From positions 1 to 5,204 of the forward strand of contig CALAXS010000588.1 in assembly GCA_937895305.1 (NCBI GenBank): a stretch of DNA of 5,204 bases. The letters run 5' to 3'. This DNA comes from an uncultured bacterium. GTDB taxonomy: Bacteria > Hydrogenedentota > Hydrogenedentia > Hydrogenedentales > JAEUWI01. The position numbers and the translations under genes were made by a program. The notes below the pieces were generated by a model. That model was not told where the DNA came from. It worked only from the letters and a program-made list of their open reading frames with translations, and made no database searches. Below, piece by piece: positions 1 through 5,123 of the stretch. Every line of letters starts with the position of its first letter. Position 1 is the first letter of the stretch.

Positions 1-518
1 GGCAGATAATCCTTCGTGCGCAGATACAGGTTTACCTCTATGAACGGTGCATCCACTACATCCTCAGTGAAAGGTTTTATCAATACCCCCTGACCCGCTT
101 CAGGGTCATCCTTGACCAGAAATAAACTGATGTCATAGCTATCCTTCAGCGTGGACAGATTTCCATCAAACCCAAAAAACAACAAATCCGCTTCCGGTCG
201 GTCTTCTAACTCTTCAACCACCAACTGCAACACCTCCGGTTCATACTGGTACAAAGTACGATCATCAATCAGAATAGACGACGGCTCCGGCTTCACGGTC
301 TGGCGCAAAAGCCGCCGTGGTCGTACAAACAAGACCTTCCCCTCCGTCTCGAAAAAGTCATCGCCTACAAAAGCCGTTTCCTTGAATGTAGCGGAAACAT
401 GGTGGATAGGTGCCCGCTTCGCGGCAAACTCCTCAAAAAAAGTATCCAGCGGATTTACCGGTTCTGCTTCCGTAACTGCACCCAGCGCAGCAATTATGCA
501 AAGAATCAATCCACTCAT
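1..518 (-). CDS. lolA: LolA-like outer-membrane lipoprotein carrier protein (partial, 3' end off the window)
   Basis: LolA-family proteins ferry lipoproteins across the periplasm from the LolCDE transporter to the outer membrane. The reading frame is open from ATG 518 to the left edge: 172 residues are visible, and the C-terminus is missing. The family pattern is visible at residues 60-99: a Gly then a short strand ending in the RP motif (R66-P67), RLLRQTVKPEPS, an IDDRTLYQY strand, and EPEVLQLV. This matches the LolA run of strands 'G..l.f.RP...R......P...i.iDg..lw.Y.p.l.qv'. Residues 3-15 are hydrophobic (GLILCIIAALGAV), consistent with a signal peptide, but the N-region lacks a basic residue, which is odd. 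The start is secure: an in-frame TGA lies three codons upstream, and AGGAGG sits 4 nt before the ATG. The ATG overlaps the divIVA stop (ATGA), so translation is probably coupled. LolA-fold relatives such as LolB or RseB are less likely. Family assignment is from remembered motifs only. Confidence 0.75.
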   Translation of the reverse strand, partial: MSGLILCIIAALGAVTEAEPVNPLDTFFEEFAAKRAPIHHVSATFKETAFVGDDFFETEGKVLFVRPRRLLRQTVKPEPSSILIDDRTLYQYEPEVLQLVVEELEDRPEADLLFFGFDGNLSTLKDSYDISLFLVKDDPEAGQGVLIKPFTEDVVDAPFIEVNLYLRTKDYL

Positions 519-1120
519 TCTGCCTCCTCATCGTTGCCTTCATCGACTTCCACCATGTCCTCTATTTCCTCGTCCTCTGCCTTCTCATCCACCACCACAA
601 AATTAGCCCGCGTATGGGCATTGTCCTCACCCGTAGGAATGTCCTGCAACAATGCACTATGCGCCGCCAGCACGGCACGCAAATCCGTGCGGATTCGATT
701 CCGTGCCTGTTTCAAGGTTTCGATCTCCGCCTTCAGACCAGCGGGCAATTCTACCGAATCCAACTCAGCACGCTGCCGAATCAACCGGGCCTCCTCCACA
801 ATTGCATCCGCTTCACGACGCACGGATTCACCAATACTCTCATTATGCCGCTGCGACTGTTCCAGCGCCTCGCGCAATGTTCCTGCTTCTGCAATATGAT
901 TCGCCATCACGGATTTATCACGATCTATCTGTTCCTTCAAATCCTGTACATGACTGATGATGCCTTCAAAAGCGTTCGCTACTCGCTCCAGAAAATTATC
1001 CACATCATCCTTGTCATAGCCCCCCATCAACGCCGCCTTGAATTCCTGTTGATATATGTCACTCGGCGTGATTACCGCTTCCTCGCCCAGCACTTCTGAA
1101 ATCAGTTCATCTTTATTCAT
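515..1120 (-). CDS. divIVA: DivIVA-domain protein (coiled-coil polar/septal organiser)
   Basis: DivIVA proteins bind curved membrane at poles and septa through an N-terminal domain and recruit partners through a coiled coil. This 201-aa protein has the signature ITPSDI...F...GGYDKDDVDNFLERV at residues 17-47. Long heptad-rich helices follow (about 44-118 and 127-160), then a very acidic tail (about 180-201, mostly Glu/Asp). Two departures are visible. About 16 residues precede the 'LTP-DI' motif, which normally starts at residue 3-4. The membrane-inserting FRGYD loop of B. subtilis DivIVA reads MGGYD here (M32, G33), so the Arg is absent. I chose ATG 1120 because GAGG lies 5 nt upstream; the longer ATG at 1147 adds nine residues and has no obvious ribosome site. 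It follows proC after a 142-bp gap and overlaps lolA by 4 bp. Its exact cellular role (division, pole, or envelope) cannot be read from sequence. Confidence 0.85.
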   Translation of the reverse strand: MNKDELISEVLGEEAVITPSDIYQQEFKAALMGGYDKDDVDNFLERVANAFEGIISHVQDLKEQIDRDKSVMANHIAEAGTLREALEQSQRHNESIGESVRREADAIVEEARLIRQRAELDSVELPAGLKAEIETLKQARNRIRTDLRAVLAAHSALLQDIPTGEDNAHTRANFVVVDEKAEDEEIEDMVEVDEGNDEEAE

Positions 1121-1262
1121 GTTTTCCTCGCACCTTATCGGACGCAAAATACGCCAGACTATTCAACCAGTTGCACGGACTTGCAATATAGTCAAGACCA
1201 GACAATGCACTACCCTGTAGAAATTTTAAGGTCTGTGTTAGCCACAGTCACTTCCCTTGAAG
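1121..1262 (-). other. proC-divIVA intergenic gap with weak hairpin and possible internal promoter
   Basis: This is the only sizeable gap inside the otherwise overlapping gene run. Just after the proC stop there is a perfect 5-bp inverted repeat (1233-1237 with 1243-1247, loop of 5) followed on the minus strand by ACCTTAAAATTT. This is too short and too poor in U to call a terminator. Further on, the minus strand has TATATT (5 of 6 to the -10 consensus) without a good -35. I see TTGCAA and AATAGT at 17-bp spacing as an alternative weak promoter. The gap suggests divIVA-lolA may have its own transcription start, but no single element is convincing. No ORF is supported here. Confidence 0.3.
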
Positions 1263-2069
1263 TCATGCACCCAATTCCTTCGAACGATCCGCAGCTGCTT
1301 TTACCGCAGCTGCGACCGTATCCATCAAATTCAATTCCCGAAATGTATTCAATGCAGCCGCCGTTGTGCCACCCGGTGAGGTGACCTGCTCGCGCAACGT
1401 CGCTGGCCCCACATCACTCTGCGCCAGCAACGTCCCTGCACCCAGCAAAGTCTGGCTTGCCAGACGCGTCGCCACATCCCGATCGAGACCCTGTGCGACC
1501 GCAGCTTCAACCAGGCATTCCACCATGTAAAAAAAATACGCAGGACCACTCCCACTCAATGCTGTCACTGCGTCCATGTCGGACTCGGTTACCGACTCCG
1601 CTATCCCCACCGCCCCAAAAATAATCTGCGCCAACACCGTATCCGTATCACTACACGTTGCACTACAGGCAATCCCCGCAGCACCCGCCCGCACCAGTGC
1701 CGGGGTATTCGGCATCACACGAATGACCCGCACACCCTCGGGTACCTGTGCTTCTATAGCGGCAATCGATATGCCTGCAGCAATGGAAATCAGCACATGC
1801 TCCGCACCCAAGCCATCATGCAAGTCCTTCAACGCACTTTCCATCTGCTGCGGTTTCACTGCCAGTACTATTGTCGTACACTGTTCACCCAGCTCCGCTG
1901 CTGCTTCAACAACGTTCAACCCCATCTGAGTTGCATGCTGCCGTTGCGAATCACTGGGGTCAAAAATAAAAATATGTTTCGCAGCAATGGCCCCCTGCTT
2001 CAGCAGGCCCTCTGCGATGGCCCCGGCCATATTCCCATACCCCAGAAAGCCCAACGACTCAATTGACAT
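1263..2069 (-). CDS. proC: Pyrroline-5-carboxylate reductase
   Basis: ProC catalyses the last step of proline synthesis, the NAD(P)H-dependent reduction of 1-pyrroline-5-carboxylate to L-proline in the cytosol. The 268-aa length is normal for the family. The N-terminal Rossmann motif GFLGYGNMAGAI is at residues 7-18. VKPQ (71-74) and the MPNTPA segment (119-124) follow. The C-terminal dimerisation/active-site domain carries SGSGPAYFF (172-180) and the family signature REQVTSPGGTTAAAL (226-240). ATG 2069 is the start, with AGGAGT 8 nt upstream. The gene overlaps the preceding acetyltransferase by 11 bp, so the two are almost certainly cotranscribed. The order proC then divIVA is found in many bacteria, usually with yggS and yggT nearby. 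Neither is seen here, though the cluster continues outside the window on the left. No missing key residue is seen. Confidence 0.97.
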   Translation of the reverse strand: MSIESLGFLGYGNMAGAIAEGLLKQGAIAAKHIFIFDPSDSQRQHATQMGLNVVEAAAELGEQCTTIVLAVKPQQMESALKDLHDGLGAEHVLISIAAGISIAAIEAQVPEGVRVIRVMPNTPALVRAGAAGIACSATCSDTDTVLAQIIFGAVGIAESVTESDMDAVTALSGSGPAYFFYMVECLVEAAVAQGLDRDVATRLASQTLLGAGTLLAQSDVGPATLREQVTSPGGTTAAALNTFRELNLMDTVAAAVKAAADRSKELGA

Positions 2070-2568
2070 TATTTGATACTCCTGTTTTCGACGGCTGGAC
2101 CGTTTCCAGCGGATTCATCCAGACCACTGCAATCTCATCACAATTATGAAAGAGTTTACAGCGCATACAGTCTTTGAAGACCTTATACGGCAACTCCTGC
2201 TTGTCCACCACGAAAAAGTTATTCTTAAGGAAAAAATGTTCCACCCGCGTTAACGCATAGACCCGTGCAATCTCCAGCCCCCCCGCCTCTTTCAATAACG
2301 CCGCCAATAACTGTTCACCCACCCCCTGGCCCCGTAAATCTTCCCGCACCACCAACGACCGCACCTCCGCCAAATCTATCATATCAATATGCAACGCACC
2401 ACACCCGCCCAAAGCCCCAGCATCATCAATATACACATAGAAATCCCGCACATTCTCATAGAGTTCCGGCAAATCACGTGGCAAGACTGAACCCAGTGCC
2501 ACAGCATCGTCGAGCAGCACCTTCATGGCGAGGACTTCAGTTAATTTTGGCTTTCGGACCTGACCCAA
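2059..2568 (-). CDS. argA: Short ArgA-type N-acetyltransferase (probable N-acetylglutamate synthase)
   Basis: This is a GNAT-fold acetyltransferase of the short, single-domain ArgA type, expected to make N-acetylglutamate from acetyl-CoA and glutamate at the first step of arginine synthesis. At 169 aa it lacks the amino-acid-kinase domain of the E. coli enzyme, as do other short forms. The family N-terminus (VRKPKLTEVLAM...) leads into LPRDLPELYENVRDF (29-43). The acetyl-CoA loop is RGQGVG (79-84). The C-terminal part has a C-x2-C-x5-C-D-E pattern (C134, C137, C143), typical of this subgroup. The start is TTG 2568: AAAGGA lies 6 nt upstream, and the first beta strand begins right after it. 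ATG 2526 would delete that strand. It overlaps proC by 11 bp, pairing two glutamate-derived pathways. Substrate (glutamate, glutamine, or another amine) is inferred from family only. Confidence 0.8.
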   Translation of the reverse strand: MGQVRKPKLTEVLAMKVLLDDAVALGSVLPRDLPELYENVRDFYVYIDDAGALGGCGALHIDMIDLAEVRSLVVREDLRGQGVGEQLLAALLKEAGGLEIARVYALTRVEHFFLKNNFFVVDKQELPYKVFKDCMRCKLFHNCDEIAVVWMNPLETVQPSKTGVSNNVN

Positions 2569-2574
2569 AGTACA

Positions 2575-2580
2575 TCCTTT
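2575..2580 (-). promoter_or_regulatory. Ribosome binding site deciding the argA TTG start
   Basis: On the minus strand AAAGGA is followed by 6 nt and then TTG at 2568. The next in-frame ATG (2526) has no comparable site upstream, so this site supports the non-ATG start. Confidence 0.6.
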
Positions 2581-2624
2581 CAGAATCTTCTCTAAAACAT
2601 TAGCCTAACACAAGTTACTGAATC

Positions 2625-2639
2625 GGTGCGAGTAGCACC
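2625..2639 (-). repeat. Small perfect hairpin between terminator and argA start
   Basis: GGTGC and GCACC form a perfect 5-bp stem with a 5-nt loop, lying about 57 nt upstream of the argA start codon. In a transcript that passes the terminator at 2647-2678, the GGTGC arm could also pair with the GCACC at the base of that terminator, so it might influence its folding. It may equally be a chance stem. Confidence 0.35.
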
Positions 2640-2646
2640 AGCCCAT

Positions 2647-2678
2647 AAAAAAACACCCCCGGACCATGTCCAGGGGTG
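2647..2678 (-). terminator. Strong intrinsic (Rho-independent) terminator, minus strand
   Basis: Read on the minus strand the stem is CACCCC / GGGGTG (6 bp), one mismatch, then GGAC / GTCC (4 bp) around a 3-nt loop, followed immediately by seven U. This is a textbook intrinsic terminator for leftward transcription. It lies about 130 bp past the tpx stop and 78 bp before the argA start. It therefore ends either a long tpx 3' UTR or a separate short transcript beginning near 2770, and separates tpx from the argA operon. On the plus strand no U tract follows, so it looks one-directional. Confidence 0.85.
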
Positions 2679-2713
2679 CGCAGATTTCTCGTTCGACTGG
2701 GATTGCTATCCTC

Positions 2714-2758
2714 CTATGGCGGATCTACGACATTCCGGGCCCGAGTTGGGATACGCAT
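2714..2758 (-). CDS. Possible 14-codon leader peptide rich in Arg and Pro
   Basis: A mini-ORF starts at ATG 2758 and ends at TAG 2714, encoding MRIPTRARNVVDPP. Three of 14 residues are Arg and three are Pro. It lies between the candidate promoter at 2776-2804 and the intrinsic terminator, upstream of the arginine and proline genes argA-proC. That is the layout of a translation-coupled attenuator. Against it, no Shine-Dalgarno sequence precedes the ATG, the Arg and Pro codons are not in an uninterrupted run, and Arg/Pro codons are common in GC-rich chance ORFs. Confidence 0.2.
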   Translation of the reverse strand: MRIPTRARNVVDPP

Positions 2759-2775
2759 GCTGACGCAGAGACCGT

Positions 2776-2804
2776 AGAATAGCTTGAAAATAAAGTGCTA
2801 TCAA
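2776..2804 (-). promoter_or_regulatory. Sigma70-like promoter just downstream of tpx
   Basis: On the minus strand TTGATA (2799-2804, 5 of 6 to consensus) and TATTCT (2776-2781, 4 of 6) are separated by exactly 17 bp. Initiation would fall near 2770. It lies 7 bp past the tpx stop and would drive the short transcript ending at 2647-2678, or the argA operon if the terminator is passed. Confidence 0.45.
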
Positions 2805-2833
2805 AAAGACTTAGACCAGCCCTGCAAGGGCTG
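2803..2833 (-). terminator. Weak possible terminator overlapping the tpx stop
   Basis: CAGCCC and GGGCTG (2817-2822 with 2828-2833) form a perfect 6-bp GC-rich stem with a 5-nt loop within the last tpx codons. On the minus strand a run of five U (2803-2807) follows, but 9 nt of other sequence lies between stem and U tract. That spacing is unfavourable for a classical terminator. It may still pause or partly end the tpx transcript. Confidence 0.3.
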
Positions 2834-3323
2834 CCAATGCGGCATCATAATCCGGGTGCTGCGCTACTTCCGGTACATACTCGATGTATCGCAGTACACC
2901 CTTCCCGTCAATCACGAAAATGGCACGACTATGAATTCGCAGTTCCTTGATGTGTACGCCATAGGCATCACCAAAGCCCATTGAAAAATGGTCAGACAAC
3001 GCAGCCACATTCTCTATTCCTGCTGCGCCACACCACCGCGCCTGTGCAAAAGGGAGGTCCGCGCTGATGGCATAACCAACAACACCCGCACCATAAGCGC
3101 CCAGCGCTTCGCTGAACTTCCGCGTCTGGGCATCACATATCGACGTATCCAGCGAGGGCACCACACTCAACAAGCGCACCTTTCCCGCCGTATCTGCCAA
3201 CGATACCGGGGAGAGGTCATTACCCAATAAAGTAAAATCCGGGGCTGCATCGCCCACCTGTAATTCAGGACCGATGAGCGTCATCGGATTCCCCTTGAAT
3301 GTCAAAGCATCTTTCCGTTCCAT
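2811..3323 (-). CDS. tpx: Thiol peroxidase (atypical 2-Cys peroxiredoxin, Tpx type)
   Basis: Tpx reduces hydrogen peroxide and, preferentially, alkyl hydroperoxides, and is recycled by thioredoxin. The 170-aa length is standard. The family framework is intact: FKGNPMTLIG (9-18), VGDAAPDF (23-30), the active-site segment PSLDTSIC with peroxidatic Cys63 and Thr60, ISADLPFAQARWCGAAG with resolving Cys98, and Arg133 in the HSRAIFVID strand. VPEVAQHPDYDAAL follows near the C-terminus. Both cysteines and the Thr/Arg catalytic partners are present, so it should be active. I chose ATG 3323: AAGGA is 7 nt upstream, and the protein begins where Tpx proteins begin. The longer frame from 3380 would translate through the likely promoter. 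No signal peptide is seen, so the location is probably cytosolic. It is transcribed divergently from the phosphoesterase and is probably monocistronic. Confidence 0.95.
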   Translation of the reverse strand: MERKDALTFKGNPMTLIGPELQVGDAAPDFTLLGNDLSPVSLADTAGKVRLLSVVPSLDTSICDAQTRKFSEALGAYGAGVVGYAISADLPFAQARWCGAAGIENVAALSDHFSMGFGDAYGVHIKELRIHSRAIFVIDGKGVLRYIEYVPEVAQHPDYDAALAALAGLV

Positions 3324-3343
3324 AGCGATTTCCTTCCAGTCAT

Positions 3344-3372
3344 TTATTAGCGCATTGATAAAGTTGTACCAA
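3344..3372 (-). promoter_or_regulatory. Predicted sigma70-like promoter of tpx
   Basis: On the minus strand TTGGTA (3367-3372) and TAATAA (3344-3349) are separated by 17 bp. They lie 20 bp upstream of the tpx ATG, leaving a short leader of roughly 15 nt that holds the ribosome site. The left arm of the inverted repeat at 3349-3406 sits inside the spacer of this promoter, well placed for repression. Confidence 0.45.
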
Positions 3373-3406
3373 ACCCGCAACGTGGGGTAGGGTATCTCAA
3401 TGCGCT
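3349..3406. promoter_or_regulatory. Long dyad in the tpx/phosphoesterase divergent promoter region (candidate operator)
   Basis: AGCGCATTGA (3349-3358) and TCAATGCGCT (3397-3406) are perfect reverse complements of 10 bp, 38 bp apart. Nested inside are TACC / GGTA (3367-3370 with 3391-3394) and ACCC / GGGT (3373-3376 with 3385-3388). The whole block could fold as one interrupted hairpin, or act as paired half-sites about 48 bp apart. The left arm lies in the tpx promoter spacer; the right arm ends at a weak TTGGTG that could be the -35 of the phosphoesterase. I do not recognise the half-site as that of a known regulator. Confidence 0.45.
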
Positions 3407-3444
3407 TGGTGAAACACCTCGTGTCATAAATCTATTTCCTTGAG

Positions 3445-3450
3445 GGAGGA
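3445..3450 (+). promoter_or_regulatory. Ribosome binding site deciding the phosphoesterase TTG start
   Basis: GGAGGA is followed by 7 nt and then TTG at 3458. An in-frame TTG at 3440 lies upstream of this site, so it would place the Shine-Dalgarno sequence inside the coding region. The 3458 start gives a protein that begins directly with a normal signal peptide. Confidence 0.8.
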
Positions 3451-3457
3451 TATAACA

Positions 3458-5080
3458 TTGAGCATTCAAAAAAGTAGTTTAGCCCTGATGCTGGTCCTGT
3501 GCCTAACCCTGCCTGCCTTCGCTACAGAAATGGCGCGGGGCATCGTGTATCACGATAAAAACGGTAACCTGAGCAAAGACAAAGGGGAAGAAGGTCTCAA
3601 GGATATTTGTGTTTCCAATGGTGTTGATGTCGTAAAGACCAATAAAAATGGCGAATACGAACTCAGCATCACCAACGACACCATCCTCTTTGTCATTAAA
3701 CCCCGCGACTGGTACGTGCCCCTTCAGGCCAAGACCCGGCTCCCCCAATTCTATTACAACCACAAGCCCGAAGGCTCCCCCAAACTCAAGTATCGCGGTG
3801 TCGCCCCCACTGGCCCTCTGCCGGAATCAGTAAATTTTCCACTGAAGCCCCGACAAGAAAACGACCAATTCCGCTTCATCAGTTTCGGTGACCCTCAGCC
3901 CCGCAATCAGACCGAGATGGACTACATTGCCCACGATATCGTGGAAGAGTTGGTCGATACAGATGCCGCCTTTGGGGTGTCTCTCGGCGATTTGGTCTTT
4001 AACGACCTCAATGTCTTCGATTCCTACACCAAGACTCTGGGGCTGATTGGGGTGCCCTGGTACAACGTAGTGGGTAACCACGACATTAACTTTGATGCTC
4101 CTGTATCCAATCAGTCTGACGAGACCTTTGAACGCTACTTTGGCCCCGGCTACTACAGCTATGACTACGGCAAGGCTCACTTCCTCGTGCTCAATAACGT
4201 GATGTGGGATGTAGATAAACGCGAGTACCATGGCGAATTTGGCGAAGATCAGATCCAGTTTATCCAGAACGACCTCAAGCACGTACCTAAAGACAAACTC
4301 ATTGTTGTGATGATGCATATCCCCCTTCAGGACGTCGTGGATCGCCACAAGATGCTCGGCTTGCTCGAACCCTTCAAGCATACCTTCAGCATGAGTGCCC
4401 ACTGGCATCGCCAGGACCACTACTTCATGGGTGCCGAAGACGGGTGGATGGGGAAAAATCCCCATCACCACCTCGTTCACTTTACCGTGTGCGGTTCCTG
4501 GTGGGGCGGAGCCCCCGATGAACGAGGCATTCCCCATGCCACCATGAGTGATGGCGGCCCCAACGGCTACGCCTTCGTGTCGGTGGATGGAAATGACTAC
4601 TCCATGCAATACAAGGCCGCGCGACGGGAAGCGGACTATCAGATGAACGTCTACGCGCCGGAGCAGGTGGCACCCAAAGATGCCTGGGGTACAGAAATTA
4701 AAGTGAATGCCTTCTTCGGGTCCAAAGACATGCTCGTGGAAATGAAGCTCGGCAAAGACGGGCACTGGGTCACCATGACCCGCTTCACAGGGTCGGACCC
4801 TGCAATCGTGGCCCGTTCAAAACGGCAGGATGACTTTATCGCCATGGTCGCCAAAGAGCGCGGCATCGATAATCCCGACGACAATACGAAGAAAAAGATT
4901 TGGCAGCAATACAGCAAAGTGCTCGGTCCCGGCGAGATTGGCCCACGTGATACCGACCACCTCTGGAAAGCGCCCCTGCCCGCCAATCCCGAACCCGGAC
5001 ACTACGTGATTTATGTCCGCGCTACCGACCGCTGGGAGCAGGTCCACCACGGTAAACGCACAATACGCATCGAGGAGTAA
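3458..5080 (+). CDS. Secreted calcineurin-like metallophosphoesterase with N- and C-terminal accessory domains
   Basis: This 540-aa protein is an exported metal-dependent phosphoesterase; its substrate is unknown. Residues 1-22 form a signal peptide (basic K5, hydrophobic core, PAFA cleavage site) with no lipobox. About 25-75 is a beta-sandwich resembling the metallophosphoesterase N-terminal / SdrD-B-like domain: GIVYHDKNGN, KGEEGLKDICVSNG, TNKNGEYEL. The catalytic domain (about 138-370) has D145-P-Q147, GDLVFND with D178, GNHD with N207 and H208, H287 in MMHIP, and AHWH with H315 and H317. Q147 replaces the usual His of the DxH motif, and Ala replaces the Gly of GHxH; I recall DPQ as common in this subfamily. 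From about 396 (NVYAPEQ) to 455 the sequence resembles the matching C-terminal domain, and a further beta-rich tail ends the protein. It starts at TTG 3458 and diverges from tpx. No phosphate-starvation operator is recognised. Confidence 0.9.
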   Translation: MSIQKSSLALMLVLCLTLPAFATEMARGIVYHDKNGNLSKDKGEEGLKDICVSNGVDVVKTNKNGEYELSITNDTILFVIKPRDWYVPLQAKTRLPQFYYNHKPEGSPKLKYRGVAPTGPLPESVNFPLKPRQENDQFRFISFGDPQPRNQTEMDYIAHDIVEELVDTDAAFGVSLGDLVFNDLNVFDSYTKTLGLIGVPWYNVVGNHDINFDAPVSNQSDETFERYFGPGYYSYDYGKAHFLVLNNVMWDVDKREYHGEFGEDQIQFIQNDLKHVPKDKLIVVMMHIPLQDVVDRHKMLGLLEPFKHTFSMSAHWHRQDHYFMGAEDGWMGKNPHHHLVHFTVCGSWWGGAPDERGIPHATMSDGGPNGYAFVSVDGNDYSMQYKAARREADYQMNVYAPEQVAPKDAWGTEIKVNAFFGSKDMLVEMKLGKDGHWVTMTRFTGSDPAIVARSKRQDDFIAMVAKERGIDNPDDNTKKKIWQQYSKVLGPGEIGPRDTDHLWKAPLPANPEPGHYVIYVRATDRWEQVHHGKRTIRIEE

Positions 5081-5100
5081 GGCGAACCAGTAACGACCTC

Positions 5101-5123
5101 GTTCCCATGCTCTGCGTGGGAAT
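5101..5123 (+). repeat. REP-like palindromic hairpin after the phosphoesterase
   Basis: GTTCCCATGC and GCGTGGGAAT pair over 10 bp (two G-U wobbles) around a 3-nt TCT loop, 21 bp after the stop codon. The core, with its flanking CTC and GCATAC, resembles a dispersed palindromic repeat I remember from many environmental bacterial genomes, with cores of the form GTTCCCACGCTC-N-GCGTGGGAA. No U tract follows, so it is not a classical terminator, though it could stabilise or end the transcript. Only one copy is present in the window, so its repetitive nature is inferred. Confidence 0.55.

Larger units (their letters stand above)
2647..2770 (-). ncRNA. Candidate small RNA or attenuated leader upstream of argA
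   Basis: This stretch runs from the start predicted by the promoter at 2776-2804 to the intrinsic terminator at 2647-2678, giving a transcript of about 120 nt. It contains no substantial ORF. Local structure includes a GGAT / ATCC stem-loop and the 8-bp palindrome CGGGCCCG (2736-2743). I compared it by eye with 4.5S/SRP RNA, 6S RNA, 5S rRNA, tmRNA, T-box leaders and common riboswitches, and none of their signature segments is present. Two readings remain: a free-standing sRNA between tpx and argA, or a leader whose terminator controls argA-proC. The promoter-terminator pairing is the evidence; the class is unknown. Confidence 0.4.

Noticed and set aside
151..606. Plus-strand open frame of 151 codons across lolA and the divIVA end
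   Set aside because: It is low-complexity (Ser/Pro/Asn-rich) and opposite two genes with family motifs and proper ribosome sites.
1121..1147. Longer divIVA start (nine extra residues)
   Set aside because: ATG 1120 has GAGG at 5 nt, whereas the upstream ATG has no clear ribosome site.
2670..2770. tRNA, SRP RNA, 6S RNA or 5S rRNA in the tpx-argA gap
   Set aside because: The GTTCGACT on the plus strand is not flanked by complementary T-arm stems. The conserved GGTCAGGTCC...GGAAGCAGCC of SRP RNA, the 5S core and the 6S closing stem are absent.
2773..2778. CGTAGA pairing with TCTACG at 2724-2729 as the base of an RNA stem
   Set aside because: The right arm overlaps the predicted -10 box, so it would not be in a transcript from that promoter; only 6 bp, no extension.
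3324..3380. Longer tpx start (19 extra residues)
   Set aside because: The extension does not resemble Tpx, covers the likely promoter, and the internal ATG at 3323 has a good ribosome site.
3406..3436. Sigma70 promoter for the phosphoesterase (TTGGTG with CATAAATCT)
   Set aside because: No -10 hexamer lies at 16-18 bp spacing; the better-looking hexamers sit at 13, 15 or 19 bp, so I do not call it.
3827..4765. Long open frame (312 codons) antisense to the phosphoesterase
   Set aside because: It is the complement of a well-supported gene with full catalytic motifs. Its translation is His/Val-rich with no recognisable domain, and no ribosome site was noted.
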